Shown here: positions 52,223 to 60,283 of the stretch, piece by piece
How positions within the stretch are numbered: position 1 is the first letter of the stretch
How the letters are laid out: every line of letters starts with the position of its first letter
Source of the DNA: Pseudidiomarina sp. CB1
GTDB lineage: Bacteria; Pseudomonadota; Gammaproteobacteria; Enterobacterales; Alteromonadaceae
Assembly (NCBI RefSeq): GCF_024752025.1
Contig: NZ_JANTPU010000001.1
Location: forward strand, 1,116,001-1,180,000
Direction of reading: 5' to 3'
Length of the DNA: 64,000 bases
Notes under the pieces: generated by a model
What the model was told of the DNA's origin: nothing
Seen by the model: the letters and a program-made list of their open reading frames with translations, nothing else
Database searches by the model: none
Translations under genes and position numbers: made by a program

Positions 52223-53029
52223 TTATTGTTTTAAATTACCATTCGAACGCTCTAACCTTACACTAAACGCAGTTTGCTTTTCTTGAATTAGCCCTTTACG
52301 CTTTTTAAGGTTTTCTCTTTGGCTGTTTACTTTTACTATTTGGTTGTCTATTTGTTCAATTCGGCCAAGAGCTTGAAGCATCTCATTCCTAGATTTATCT
52401 AGAATACTCGTCGCGTTGGCGATTCTAGTTTTCAGCGTATACTCAACTGCTTCTCTCCGTCTAGATTCGGCGTAAGAGGAAAATATCGAACCACCTAAGG
52501 AATGTTTGCGTTTTGCTAACTGCAATCCCGAAAGCTCCTCCTGTGCCTTAGCAACAAGTGACTTCAAGTTGTCAATAGATTTAATTAACCGCTCTCGCTC
52601 TAGAAGGTACTCGTTTTTCTCTTTTTCAAGCTTACTAATGCTTGAACTCACTTCAACAGATTGCTGATACAATTGCTCTTGGTAGTGTTTATTAGAGCCC
52701 AAGATCTTCGCTTTTAAGTCGCTATTTTTAGCTTTTTCCTCGATTGGAGCAATACCGCAAGCATGCAAAGCACTATGAACCTCCGTTGGCGAACACCTAA
52801 ACCATTCTTTACGATACCTATGCTTATTCAAATAATGATGTAAGGTTCGCTCTACATGAGCTGGACGCTCAACGTAGGCAGCGTAAGCTAATGTGTAAGG
52901 ATGGGGCACCCCTGCCTGACTAATTTCCCTCAAACGTTCTTCAACTTTACGTGTAGTAAACCCCACTTTGACCAAGTTCGGCAAAGAAGCATTCTCCAAT
53001 ACGTAAACCCATCCTAGACTACTTGCCAT
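52223..53029 (-). CDS. GIY-YIG (T5orf172/MUG113-type) protein with long coiled coil
   Basis: About 268 aa. The N-terminal domain shows GWVYVLENASLPNLVKVGFT followed by TRKVEERLREIS, AHVERTLHHYLNKHRYRKEW and FRCSPTEVHSAL, the pattern of the T5orf172/MUG113 branch of GIY-YIG nucleases (Y, then K-x-G, R, and E-H residues). From about residue 110 on the protein is charged coiled coil (SISKLEKEKNEYLLERERLI; MLQALGRIEQIDNQIVKVNS). Start chosen at ATG 53029; an ATG at 53068 is possible. Related proteins occur in phages and mobile DNA. It ends right at the transferase remnant, so it appears to belong to an inserted module. Whether it cuts DNA is unknown. Confidence 0.78.
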   Translation of the reverse strand: MASSLGWVYVLENASLPNLVKVGFTTRKVEERLREISQAGVPHPYTLAYAAYVERPAHVERTLHHYLNKHRYRKEWFRCSPTEVHSALHACGIAPIEEKAKNSDLKAKILGSNKHYQEQLYQQSVEVSSSISKLEKEKNEYLLERERLIKSIDNLKSLVAKAQEELSGLQLAKRKHSLGGSIFSSYAESRRREAVEYTLKTRIANATSILDKSRNEMLQALGRIEQIDNQIVKVNSQRENLKKRKGLIQEKQTAFSVRLERSNGNLKQ

Positions 53030-53377
53030 TTTTGTACACCATGCATTAACTATCAGGTCTCCCACCAAATAATCGGTATAAACTTTTCTCTAATCAGAGT
53101 CAATTATTAGTAATTTCGAGATCTGCCAAGAACAATGCGGCTACATGTCTACAATTAGTGGAAACTTCTCTAGATCAGATGCGATCTTTTTCTTCGACTG
53201 AGATAACCGAGAGATAAGCAAAGTATTATTTGTTTGATGATGAAGTACAGACCGACTCCGTAATTGACACTTAATAATTACATCTCTTTCTTAGCAAAAT
53301 ATTTGCCAAAATGTGGCTTTGGTCATAAATTAACCACCAATTGTTTTTTAAACCACTCACCGATTGGAAGGTTAAAA
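53030..53377. other. Divergent AT-rich gap between GIY-YIG and lipoprotein genes
   Basis: 348 bases, very AT-rich, holding both promoters. TTGACA at 53264-53269 is a good -35 box for the lipoprotein gene but I see no equally good -10. An in-frame extension of the lipoprotein gene to 53264 is rejected because the signal peptide starts at 53378. Confidence 0.5.
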
Positions 53378-53929
53378 ATGAAGCGCTATTTACTCGTAAT
53401 TTTATTTATTCTACAAGGCTGTAGCTCAATTCAGGAATATGAACGGCTTATCCAGCCTACGGATACGGCATTACAAACTTATGTTGGCGGAACTGTTTTT
53501 AAAATTGAAAGAAGTTCAGATCTCCCCAATGCAGTTGGCAAAGCGGATATGTGGGGCGGGAAAATAGATCGAGGATTTCTCGAGCTAAGATATCAAGGCG
53601 TTTCTGATGATGGACGTTTGGTTTTTCATGTCACAGATGTACAAACAAAATCAAACGAAACATCAATGAGCCGGTACGGTTCTGATCAATCGACATTTAA
53701 TGCACGCAGTTACGGTAATTCAACATACGGCAACATAACCACATACCGACGTCCCGATGGTCAAACTATTTATTTGGCTCCGAATTCAACTGCTTTTGCA
53801 ATTGACTCCGATGAACAGGAAGAGTTTAGAATCGGAAATGTTATGGTGCGTATAATTGAAGCTACTCCAGTCGGTTTGACCTACATAATTACAGAATCGA
53901 AAGCTCAAATACCCAAAAGTGCGCAGTAA
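53378..53929 (+). CDS. Predicted lipoprotein of unknown function
   Basis: 183 aa, family not recognised. Start chosen at ATG 53378 with GGAAGG 7 bases upstream. The signal MKRYLLVILFILQGCSSIQE has the lipobox LQGC, with Ser after the Cys, a signal for transport to the outer membrane. The mature part is beta-rich (TYVGGTVFKIERSSDLP; GFLELRYQGVSDDGRLVFHV) with a Tyr/Asn/Ser-rich middle (ARSYGNSTYGNITTYRRP). It is the only plus-strand gene in the accessory insertion. Its low GC and lack of likeness to its neighbours suggest transfer. Confidence 0.72.
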   Translation: MKRYLLVILFILQGCSSIQEYERLIQPTDTALQTYVGGTVFKIERSSDLPNAVGKADMWGGKIDRGFLELRYQGVSDDGRLVFHVTDVQTKSNETSMSRYGSDQSTFNARSYGNSTYGNITTYRRPDGQTIYLAPNSTAFAIDSDEQEEFRIGNVMVRIIEATPVGLTYIITESKAQIPKSAQ

Positions 53930-54111
53930 ACGTTTTTCTTATGCAAAGCACTACTTCGTTCTCATCTCGGAGTCTGTTGACTTGCGTATGGTGGGGTATA
54001 CTCAGATAGATTGACTATTTAACTTAGGGAGAGATCATGTGTCGGAGGTGATGCCGCTCGGAGCAGACTCGTCGAGCGTCACAAATAGCTAAAAGGCGAA
54101 ACCCGCAGAAC

Positions 54112-54621
54112 TTATCTACGGATATGTAAGGCGAATTGAGTACACACAGCCTGATGCCACGATTCTGTGAAATTGTCTCTCAAGCTTAGCTTTCGCCGTG
54201 AATTAGCTGAGCGACAAACACTTTCCATAGAAACCAAGCGCTCGCGCCAGCCATATTCAATTGCGAGCCGCATCGGATGCTTATCGGGACTAGCTAAAAA
54301 CCACACCTTCTGGTCCGTAAGCAAATACGCTTGAGTTAAAAGATGAAGCTCACCAGCATCAACTTCACCAAGACCAGGAAGTTCCATCGATGCCATGACA
54401 ATCTCGTCTTCGGAGGGAGAGAATATCTGCATTTTTTCACGAATGAGCGCTTCATCGATGTTCTGCACAGGATCACGATTCTGAGCGCCAGTCTCTGTTT
54501 CCGTCACACACATCTCCACCGTAGCCAAGTTTAAACAACCGAGCATCTCATTAAGAAGCGACGTCCGATGCGCCTCGATGATGATGTTGGTGTCGACTAA
54601 TATAAGGTCATCCCTTTCCAT
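54112..54621 (-). CDS. PIN-domain protein, probable toxin
   Basis: About 169 aa. LILVDTNIIIEAHRTSLLNE gives the first acidic residue of a PIN RNase; TETETGAQ, and GLGEVDAGELHLLTQAYLL with its conserved E, D and E, give further metal-binding residues, and LASPDKHPMRLAIEYGW the last. PIN toxins cut RNA. Start chosen at ATG 54621, which has GGAG 6 bases upstream; an ATG at 54633 is also possible. It begins at most 16 bases after the HTH-ImmA/IrrE gene, so the two are an operon. The pairing of a Zn-peptidase/HTH protein with a PIN protein resembles toxin-antitoxin modules reported in defence islands. Confidence 0.78.
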   Translation of the reverse strand: MERDDLILVDTNIIIEAHRTSLLNEMLGCLNLATVEMCVTETETGAQNRDPVQNIDEALIREKMQIFSPSEDEIVMASMELPGLGEVDAGELHLLTQAYLLTDQKVWFLASPDKHPMRLAIEYGWRERLVSMESVCRSANSRRKLSLRDNFTESWHQAVCTQFALHIRR

Positions 54622-54636
54622 CTTTGACTCCATTAC

Positions 54637-55743
54637 TCACATATCAAATGGAGTCTCAAGATCGTGCTGTTGAAAAGCAGCATGCAAAGCATCAATCGAG
54701 ATATTCAACAACGTTGATGCGCGGCGGACAGATACCAAACCGTTCTCGATCCCTTTTGCCAGAACAAGCAAATACGAACGGCTCAATAACGCATGCGGTT
54801 TCAGATTGTCCGAATTACCATTGCCCGGAATCCTTTCTTGTTTGAGAAGTAGCTGTGCATCAAGGCTCGAAATCCGCTTCATTGATACAAGACGCCAAAT
54901 CACCGCGTCGACTGAGACCTCAAAGCCATTAGCAATAGGAGTTAATGTTTCAAGCGAAATCTCTTCAGGCAATACCTTGAGCAAGGACTCTGCTGGCATG
55001 AGTAAGGCGCCAGCGAATGCATCAGCCAGTTGCTCAATACGCGAACGCTTGTTGCTGCGGGGAATCTGAACACGATCGATGTGCATCGGCTTCATGGTGC
55101 GCCAAGTCAGACAGTGAAAAAGCTCATGCGCTTTGTCGAAGTTTCGTCGCCCTCGAACTTCGTTGGCATTTATAACAGCCAGTAACGCCTCATCTGAAAC
55201 CATTGCCGCACCTGAAATAAACTTAGGTAAGTCAAGGTAAATACAATCAACATTCAAAGCTTCATAAAGCTTATGCAAGACCTTACCGGGATAAGGACCT
55301 AAATCGAACTCTGCCACTAATTTTTCGGCGGCATTTTGAGCATCTTCGTACGAGTTTCTCTCGCCTAACGGCAAAGACGAAATGGACGCCGGAGCAATAT
55401 TGAGTTTACGCCGTAAAGTCGTAAGCAAATTGATAATGTTGCGCCCGCGCTGCTCAAACTCTGCAAGCGCAGTATTCTCATCATTCGTGCGCCAGCTAAA
55501 CTCGACATCAACCGCAGGCTCGAACGCATCAAGAAATGCCATTGGCTTCACGTCCAAAGCTTTCGCAAACAAAGCTAACTCAGTTGGCTTAACTTGTCGC
55601 TCGCCGCGCTCTATATCTGACAAAGTCTGACGCTGATTAAACGCCAGCAAGTCACTAAGTTCTTGTTGCTTTAGGCCGCGCGCCTTGCGGAAATAGGTAA
55701 TCCGTTGGGCAATTAATTGTTGTTGCTCGGTTTGACGATCCAT
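54637..55743 (-). CDS. HTH-XRE / ImmA-IrrE zinc metallopeptidase-like regulator
   Basis: About 368 aa; start chosen at ATG 55743 (MDRQTEQQQL). N-terminal XRE helix-turn-helix: QRITYFRKARGLKQQELSDL then QRQTLSDIERGERQVKPTEL. Middle: IrrE N-terminal-like peptidase domain with HELFHCLTW (HExxH zinc motif, about residue 206) and a downstream acidic helix (EQLADAFAGALLMPAES). The C-terminus is helical. ImmA/IrrE proteins cleave repressors after a stress signal, and as antitoxins they bind DNA at their own promoter. It is directly upstream of the PIN-domain gene. It lies next to the REP pair after the sugar transferase, so it is the first cargo gene on that side. Confidence 0.85.
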   Translation of the reverse strand: MDRQTEQQQLIAQRITYFRKARGLKQQELSDLLAFNQRQTLSDIERGERQVKPTELALFAKALDVKPMAFLDAFEPAVDVEFSWRTNDENTALAEFEQRGRNIINLLTTLRRKLNIAPASISSLPLGERNSYEDAQNAAEKLVAEFDLGPYPGKVLHKLYEALNVDCIYLDLPKFISGAAMVSDEALLAVINANEVRGRRNFDKAHELFHCLTWRTMKPMHIDRVQIPRSNKRSRIEQLADAFAGALLMPAESLLKVLPEEISLETLTPIANGFEVSVDAVIWRLVSMKRISSLDAQLLLKQERIPGNGNSDNLKPHALLSRSYLLVLAKGIENGLVSVRRASTLLNISIDALHAAFQQHDLETPFDM

Positions 55744-55847
55744 GTGTAGTACCTGTGGGAATTTTAAACACATTGTACCTTGCATTTTTATATATGCAAG
55801 ATTTTTCAGCTCTATTCTTGGGGGAGAGGTCAGGTGTCCGCCAACGC

Positions 55848-55952
55848 GTAGCCCGTGGTTCTACCACGGGCCTAACCCGCCAGCACCTCGGTGTATTGAA
55901 CAACCACCCGAGTGTACTCCGAGACTTCCCCCGCAGTAGAACTGCGGGCTAC
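55848..55952. repeat. REP pair (locus 7) overlapping the sugar-transferase stop codon
   Basis: Hairpins 55848-55870 (GTAGCCCGTGGTTCTACCACGGG) and 55929-55952 (CCCCGCAGTAGAACTGCGGGCTAC). The second provides the TAG stop codon of the transferase on the minus strand. It is matched by locus 6, though there the first hairpin has GTAG arms instead of GTGG arms. Confidence 0.9.
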
Positions 55953-56497
55953 TTCACGCGGTCGCCGCTGCCGCGGCCGGCGACAGTCATGAAGATGTAC
56001 TTGAAGTAGTCGCCCACGCTCAGAGAGGCGAGCATGCGGGCGTCGGTTTCGGCGAGCAATACCGGGGTGGACATGTCGATTTCGTTGACTTGAGCCAGGC
56101 CGGTGATGCCAGGGCGAGCGTCGAGCACGCCTCGAGTAAGGCGCTCCTCGATGAGCTCTTCTTGATTAAACAGGCATGGCCGAGGGCCAACCAAGCTCAT
56201 TTCGCCCTTCAAAACGTTCCACAGCTGTGGGAGCTCGTCAAGCTTGGTGCGGCGCAGGAAGTGTCCGAAGCGCGTAATTGATGCGGAACTCGCAAGGTGA
56301 GATGCGACTGACGCGGTGTCAACGCGCATGGTGCGAAACTTAACCAAAATAAACGGTCGACCATGGCGGCCAACTCGCTCTTGGCGGAACAGTGGCGAAC
56401 CCGTGTCAAACAATCCAATAATGAACAGAATGACTAGCACGGGAAAGCCCACAACTAATCCCACCAGCGAAAAAAAGAAATCAAACAACCGAATCAC
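55949..56497 (-). CDS. PglC/WreU-like sugar-1-phosphate transferase (bacterial sugar transferase family)
   Basis: About 182 aa, small monotopic phosphoglycosyl transferase that moves a sugar-1-phosphate to undecaprenyl phosphate and starts the O-antigen unit at the inner membrane. Start chosen at GTG 56497 ([20 protein letters not shown]), 7 bases after AGGAGA, which is the normal family N-terminus. Motifs: one re-entrant helix, [43 protein letters not shown] with the catalytic Asp-Glu, and GPRPCLF. It overlaps the end of the epimerase gene. Its last codons and REP are duplicated at 52030 and partly at 48189. The likely substrate is a UDP-6-deoxy-HexNAc such as UDP-QuiNAc. Confidence 0.92.
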   Translation of the reverse strand: MIRLFDFFFSLVGLVVGFPVLVILFIIGLFDTGSPLFRQERVGRHGRPFILVKFRTMRVDTASVASHLASSASITRFGHFLRRTKLDELPQLWNVLKGEMSLVGPRPCLFNQEELIEERLTRGVLDARPGITGLAQVNEIDMSTPVLLAETDARMLASLSVGDYFKYIFMTVAGRGSGDRVK

Positions 56498-57437
56498 GTA
56501 CCATCTCCTTGAGTACATCTTCAAGCTTGACGCGGGGCGTCCAGCCTAAAACCCGTTTGGTATGTTCTACATCAACCCGTAACGAGCCCAATAACCGTTC
56601 TGCCACCGCGCGTTTGCCCAACAAACCGGCACCCAACGAGAGCAAAGAAGGCGGACATGGCAGCAAACGCGGTTTCTTGCCATACGCCCGAGTCATTGCT
56701 GACAACAATTCAGATGTCGACACATCTGCGTCATCACTGACCATGAACGTCTGGTTCCCAGCATCCTTATGCGAAATGCAGGTCACAATTAAATCGACGA
56801 GGTTATCCATAGCTACCATGCTCCGCTTATTGCGCACGGACGCCAACGGTAGTGGTAGGTTTCGCCCAGCAAGACGCATCATTGCGGCGAAGTTAGCCTT
56901 CACTCCACAGCCATACACCAACGGCGGACGAATGATAGTTACTTCCATGCCTGTACGCGCCGCAATTTCACGAAGGCCCTCTTCGGCGCGGGCTTTAGAA
57001 ATGCCGTAGTCGTCTTCGGGGGCCAATGGCGAGTCGTAAGAGAATGGCTCATCGATACGCGTCGATTCACCCAAGGCTTTTACCGAGCTCAAATAGACAA
57101 ATCGTCGCACCCCGGCAGCTGAGGCTTGTGAAGCCAAACGCAGCGTCGATTCAGTATTGAAGTGCAAATAGGCCGCCAACGGATCATCCAAGGTTTCGTC
57201 CATGACATGCGCACGAGCAGCGCAATGGATGACAACATCTACAGATCGCAACGAGCCCTCGATGTCGAACGAAGCATCGCCAAGATCCAAGAACACATGC
57301 TCCGAAGAAGAACCTGCTACCGCAGTTCGCCCTAAACTCAGAACCGACAAACTATCAGTACGGCAGCGTTCAAATAAACACCCACCGACAAATCCAGTGC
57401 CACCCGTGAGTGCAATACGCGAAACTTTATCAACCAC
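56481..57437 (-). CDS. NAD-dependent epimerase/reductase, WbpV/WreQ-like
   Basis: About 318 aa, extended SDR. KVSRIALTGGTGFVGGCLFE is the cofactor-binding loop (GxxGxxG); catalytic Ser in VYLSSVKALGES, then DDYGISKARAEE (YxxxK). IRPPLVYGCGVKANFAAMMR is typical of the group of UDP-4-keto-6-deoxy-GlcNAc reductases that make UDP-QuiNAc or UDP-FucNAc. Start chosen at GTG 57437, with GAGG 8 bases before it; the longer frame to 57506 would lie inside the glycosyltransferase gene. It is coupled to both its neighbours. Order reductase, PglC-type transferase, WbpM-type dehydratase matches known QuiNAc/FucNAc modules. Exact product is inference. Confidence 0.88.
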   Translation of the reverse strand: MVDKVSRIALTGGTGFVGGCLFERCRTDSLSVLSLGRTAVAGSSSEHVFLDLGDASFDIEGSLRSVDVVIHCAARAHVMDETLDDPLAAYLHFNTESTLRLASQASAAGVRRFVYLSSVKALGESTRIDEPFSYDSPLAPEDDYGISKARAEEGLREIAARTGMEVTIIRPPLVYGCGVKANFAAMMRLAGRNLPLPLASVRNKRSMVAMDNLVDLIVTCISHKDAGNQTFMVSDDADVSTSELLSAMTRAYGKKPRLLPCPPSLLSLGAGLLGKRAVAERLLGSLRVDVEHTKRVLGWTPRVKLEDVLKEMVRDSVV

Positions 57438-58629
57438 CCTGCGCACCTCGCATGAGCTCTCGCTTAGAATCTTGCATAAAAGAAACGATATCGTCCGCCA
57501 TCTCATTCATGATCTGCACACGCGCAAAGCGCGAAATAAAATCAGTTCTAGGTTCTTCACGCAGACTCAATCGCTCAAATGCAGCGACAGCGCCAGTTAC
57601 ATCACCAGGTTCAAACACTTCAGCATTTGACACATGTTCACGTACGAACTCAGCAGCATAACCACCTACACCTGCCAAAATGGGTTTCCCCAGTGCTGCA
57701 TATTCAAAGATCTTTGAAGGTAAAACCTTTTTAAAAGCTTCGTAGTCGTTCAAATGCAAGAATAAAACGTCAGCCCTGCGATAAGCGTCTACTAATTCCG
57801 AGCGAGAAACTGGCGGCGCCAGCGTTACGTTTTCAGCGCTCGAGCAGGCATCGGTAAGGTGCCCCAGTCGACCACCAGCGCCGATGACTTCGAACTTGGC
57901 TTTATCGACAAGTTCAGACGCCAATAAAGGAACAATTTTATGCAGTCCCTGCCCTTCGCCAATATTTCCCGCATAGAGAATACTCAATTTACCTTCACCG
58001 CCTAAGTTGCGTACTTCGGAAGGTGTAGCGTTCAAAAACTCTTGGTCAATACCATTGGTAAACCACCGATATTCGGTATTGGGATAACGAGAGCGAAAAT
58101 AGTCAGCAAAGCCCTCAGACACAAGATTGATTCGGCCTGCACGATTAAAAGTGTAACGCTCAACTTGATTCAAAACAGGAGAAGCTGCCCAAGTTACTTT
58201 CTTTGGTAAAACATCGTTTAAGGTATCTACAAAAATATCTCGAATGTCCAAATACAAAGGCACCTTCAAAGATCGCGCAATCCGCGCCCCTAGAAATGCA
58301 GTGAATAACCGTGATGAGGTTGCAAAGACGCCATCAAATTGGCGACCTCGAACTAATTGGCGTGCGGCTCGATAGAACGCTCCAAATGCCCGCGTTTGAT
58401 CAGCCATACCACTTTCGTGCGCAGGCAATGCGACACGATGGATCGTCACGTTACCGTCTTGCTCAAACGCAGGGGCTTCCGCACTAAAACCAGCGTAGCG
58501 GTTCGGTAAGGTGGTAATCACCTCAATTTCAATATCACGTTTACGCAGCACATCCACTAAGGCCTTGCAACGAAAAGAGCCGGCACACAAATCGGGTGCG
58601 TAGTAGAAAGATAATATGAGTAACTTCAA
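57430..58629 (-). CDS. Glycosyltransferase family 4 (GT-B fold), WbuB-like
   Basis: 399 aa, cytoplasmic or peripheral membrane. MKLLILSFYYAPDLCAGSFR matches the N-terminal pattern of WbuB/WbnE-type enzymes in O-antigen clusters. C-terminal GT1/GT4 domain with ISILYAGNIGEGQGLHKIVP-like motif (LSILYAGNIGEGQGLHKIVP in the protein) and the E-x7-E region SKIFEYAALGKPILAGVGG. It adds a sugar from a nucleotide donor to the growing lipid-linked oligosaccharide. TTG start directly after the heparinase-like gene's stop codon, so translation is coupled. Donor and linkage unknown. Confidence 0.9.
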   Translation of the reverse strand: MKLLILSFYYAPDLCAGSFRCKALVDVLRKRDIEIEVITTLPNRYAGFSAEAPAFEQDGNVTIHRVALPAHESGMADQTRAFGAFYRAARQLVRGRQFDGVFATSSRLFTAFLGARIARSLKVPLYLDIRDIFVDTLNDVLPKKVTWAASPVLNQVERYTFNRAGRINLVSEGFADYFRSRYPNTEYRWFTNGIDQEFLNATPSEVRNLGGEGKLSILYAGNIGEGQGLHKIVPLLASELVDKAKFEVIGAGGRLGHLTDACSSAENVTLAPPVSRSELVDAYRRADVLFLHLNDYEAFKKVLPSKIFEYAALGKPILAGVGGYAAEFVREHVSNAEVFEPGDVTGAVAAFERLSLREEPRTDFISRFARVQIMNEMADDIVSFMQDSKRELMRGAQGG

Positions 58630-58630
58630 T

Positions 58631-60274
58631 TTAAGATCCGAGAGTTAATTCGCTAGTTAGGTAGGAACCCGAGATGACAATCACAAGTCGCAGCGAAGAA
58701 ATCGACTTACCAAACTCAGGATGCCAAGTTGTCTTCTCCACCGACACCGGCTCATCGGCAGTAAACAACAATGTTTCACCCGAAGCCAAAATCAAACGAA
58801 CGGAATGAGTATCGATAGTCTCAACGTCTACATCTGGATGCAAATGAAAATGAGCAATTATAGGCTTGGTACCTGACACACCTAGCTCGTCCTCAATCAA
58901 TACTTTATTGTCAAAAACTGTGCATTTACGGGTGTGAGTCAGCCCTTTCACTAAATGACAAAACCCATCATGCTCGGCTCGCACCATAACCGCGTCATTA
59001 GTTTCTTCACTCTCAACACCGGAAACATGCGCGCGTTTCCCGACTCGGAATCCAGCCCAAACATCAGAGGAATTTTGGCTTTTGACAAATAAAGTATTAT
59101 GCGCGGCGGTGGAGCGCTGTCGCTGACGTTCAGGCTCTGTTCCGTACTCAGACGTTCCAGAATTCACGAATACACGCTGACGCCCCAGCGACAACTCGAT
59201 ACTCAAAGTATCCGCATGAGCATGGCCGGGTAGGTATGTAGGTCCAACTTCGGCATGATCAAAAATAAGTGTGAAAGGACCTCGCTTTAGTCGCGAATAA
59301 CCGGAGTCTTGTAACATCGTAATACTTGGGCCTGTCTTATTGTCGGTAGTGATGCCGACCGATAACGCGAACCGAAAAATCTCATTTGGCGACGGAGCAA
59401 TTCCAAACGCGGCATCATTGAAGAAACTAATATCACCGTCTGGATGACACATCACCGACAACCAAGAAAGTCCACGTTCGATAACTTCCTTCCACTCAGG
59501 ATGAAAAGAGCTAAACCGGACGTCCTTGCTAACCAGCGCTAAGTTATACAGATCGATCAAATCCCAAAGTAGAATGGAGTGATACATCGGGCTTAATTCA
59601 AAATGCCCACCGTCCGCTAAGAACTGTTCCGAGACTTCTCGTGTCAGTAGTTGAAGTCCCTTGGTGCTATAGTCATCGGCTCTACCACCTTTCAAAAAAC
59701 AACCGACAAACACGAGCGCCTTGGCATTGGCGAAAAGATGGTTACCAAGAATATGAAACTCAAGCTGCGCCATCAGTGCATCTGCTTGCTGTTCAATACT
59801 ACGTAATATATCGACGTCGTATTCTTGGTTAAATTGGCACCATTTAACCCAGTTGACCAGTCTTAACGATAGAGGATAAGGATCCCAACCATTGCCATGC
59901 AGCGGCGGATTTTCTTCAATCCACTTTAAAATGAACTTCTTTTGTAGACGATAACGCTGATCGGCACCGGAAGAATTAAGGTCATCAAAGTAGTGCAAGT
60001 TATAAAGCCAAAGCATTGCGTGTTGCGCATCGTCATTCCAGTCTTGCGGAGCCTTAATCTGCGCTCGCTTATTCAAAAAGCAGACTTCGTCGTTCTCAAA
60101 TAAACTTTGTACACCAACCTGCGGAGCATTTAGCGACCACCGATTTGCCGAGAGGTCTTCAGATGATGGCGTCGGTAATGCCTTCACAGGAAAAAAGCGA
60201 TATTTGAGCCGATATAATATTTGCTCCGACTTTAGCGGCTTAATTGTGTGGTAATAGCGAGAGATTTTTTGCAT
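58631..60274 (-). CDS. Heparinase II/III-like protein of the polysaccharide cluster
   Basis: 547 aa without a clear signal peptide. The N-terminal half is helical (RYYHTIKPLKSEQILYRLKY; LHYFDDLNSSGADQRYRLQK; HGNGWDPYPLSLRLVNWVKW). The C-terminal half is beta-rich with the heparinase II/III motif GHAHADTLSIELSLGRQRVF and then RQRSTAAHNTLFVKSQNSS. Such alginate-lyase-fold proteins are common in O-antigen and capsule loci with wecB and wecC, where they may trim or modify uronic-acid polymers, here perhaps one containing ManNAcA. It is placed between wecB and a glycosyltransferase with gaps of 1-9 bases. Lyase activity is not shown. Confidence 0.88.
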   Translation of the reverse strand: MQKISRYYHTIKPLKSEQILYRLKYRFFPVKALPTPSSEDLSANRWSLNAPQVGVQSLFENDEVCFLNKRAQIKAPQDWNDDAQHAMLWLYNLHYFDDLNSSGADQRYRLQKKFILKWIEENPPLHGNGWDPYPLSLRLVNWVKWCQFNQEYDVDILRSIEQQADALMAQLEFHILGNHLFANAKALVFVGCFLKGGRADDYSTKGLQLLTREVSEQFLADGGHFELSPMYHSILLWDLIDLYNLALVSKDVRFSSFHPEWKEVIERGLSWLSVMCHPDGDISFFNDAAFGIAPSPNEIFRFALSVGITTDNKTGPSITMLQDSGYSRLKRGPFTLIFDHAEVGPTYLPGHAHADTLSIELSLGRQRVFVNSGTSEYGTEPERQRQRSTAAHNTLFVKSQNSSDVWAGFRVGKRAHVSGVESEETNDAVMVRAEHDGFCHLVKGLTHTRKCTVFDNKVLIEDELGVSGTKPIIAHFHLHPDVDVETIDTHSVRLILASGETLLFTADEPVSVEKTTWHPEFGKSISSLRLVIVISGSYLTSELTLGS

Positions 60275-60283
60275 AGAATAGGG

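Noticed and set aside
54037-54060. Possible small gene after GGGAGAG in the gap 53930-54111
   Set aside because: The ATG is followed by a stop after four codons. The gap of 182 bases has no other coding sign.
48189-55952. Prophage or transposon
   Set aside because: No integrase, transposase, capsid, terminase or lysis gene is visible; the insertion is explained better as cargo between copies of a gene end.
57430-57506. Large overlap or frameshift between glycosyltransferase and epimerase genes
   Set aside because: The epimerase fold starts at a GTG (57437) that overlaps the glycosyltransferase stop by a few bases, a normal coupled arrangement.
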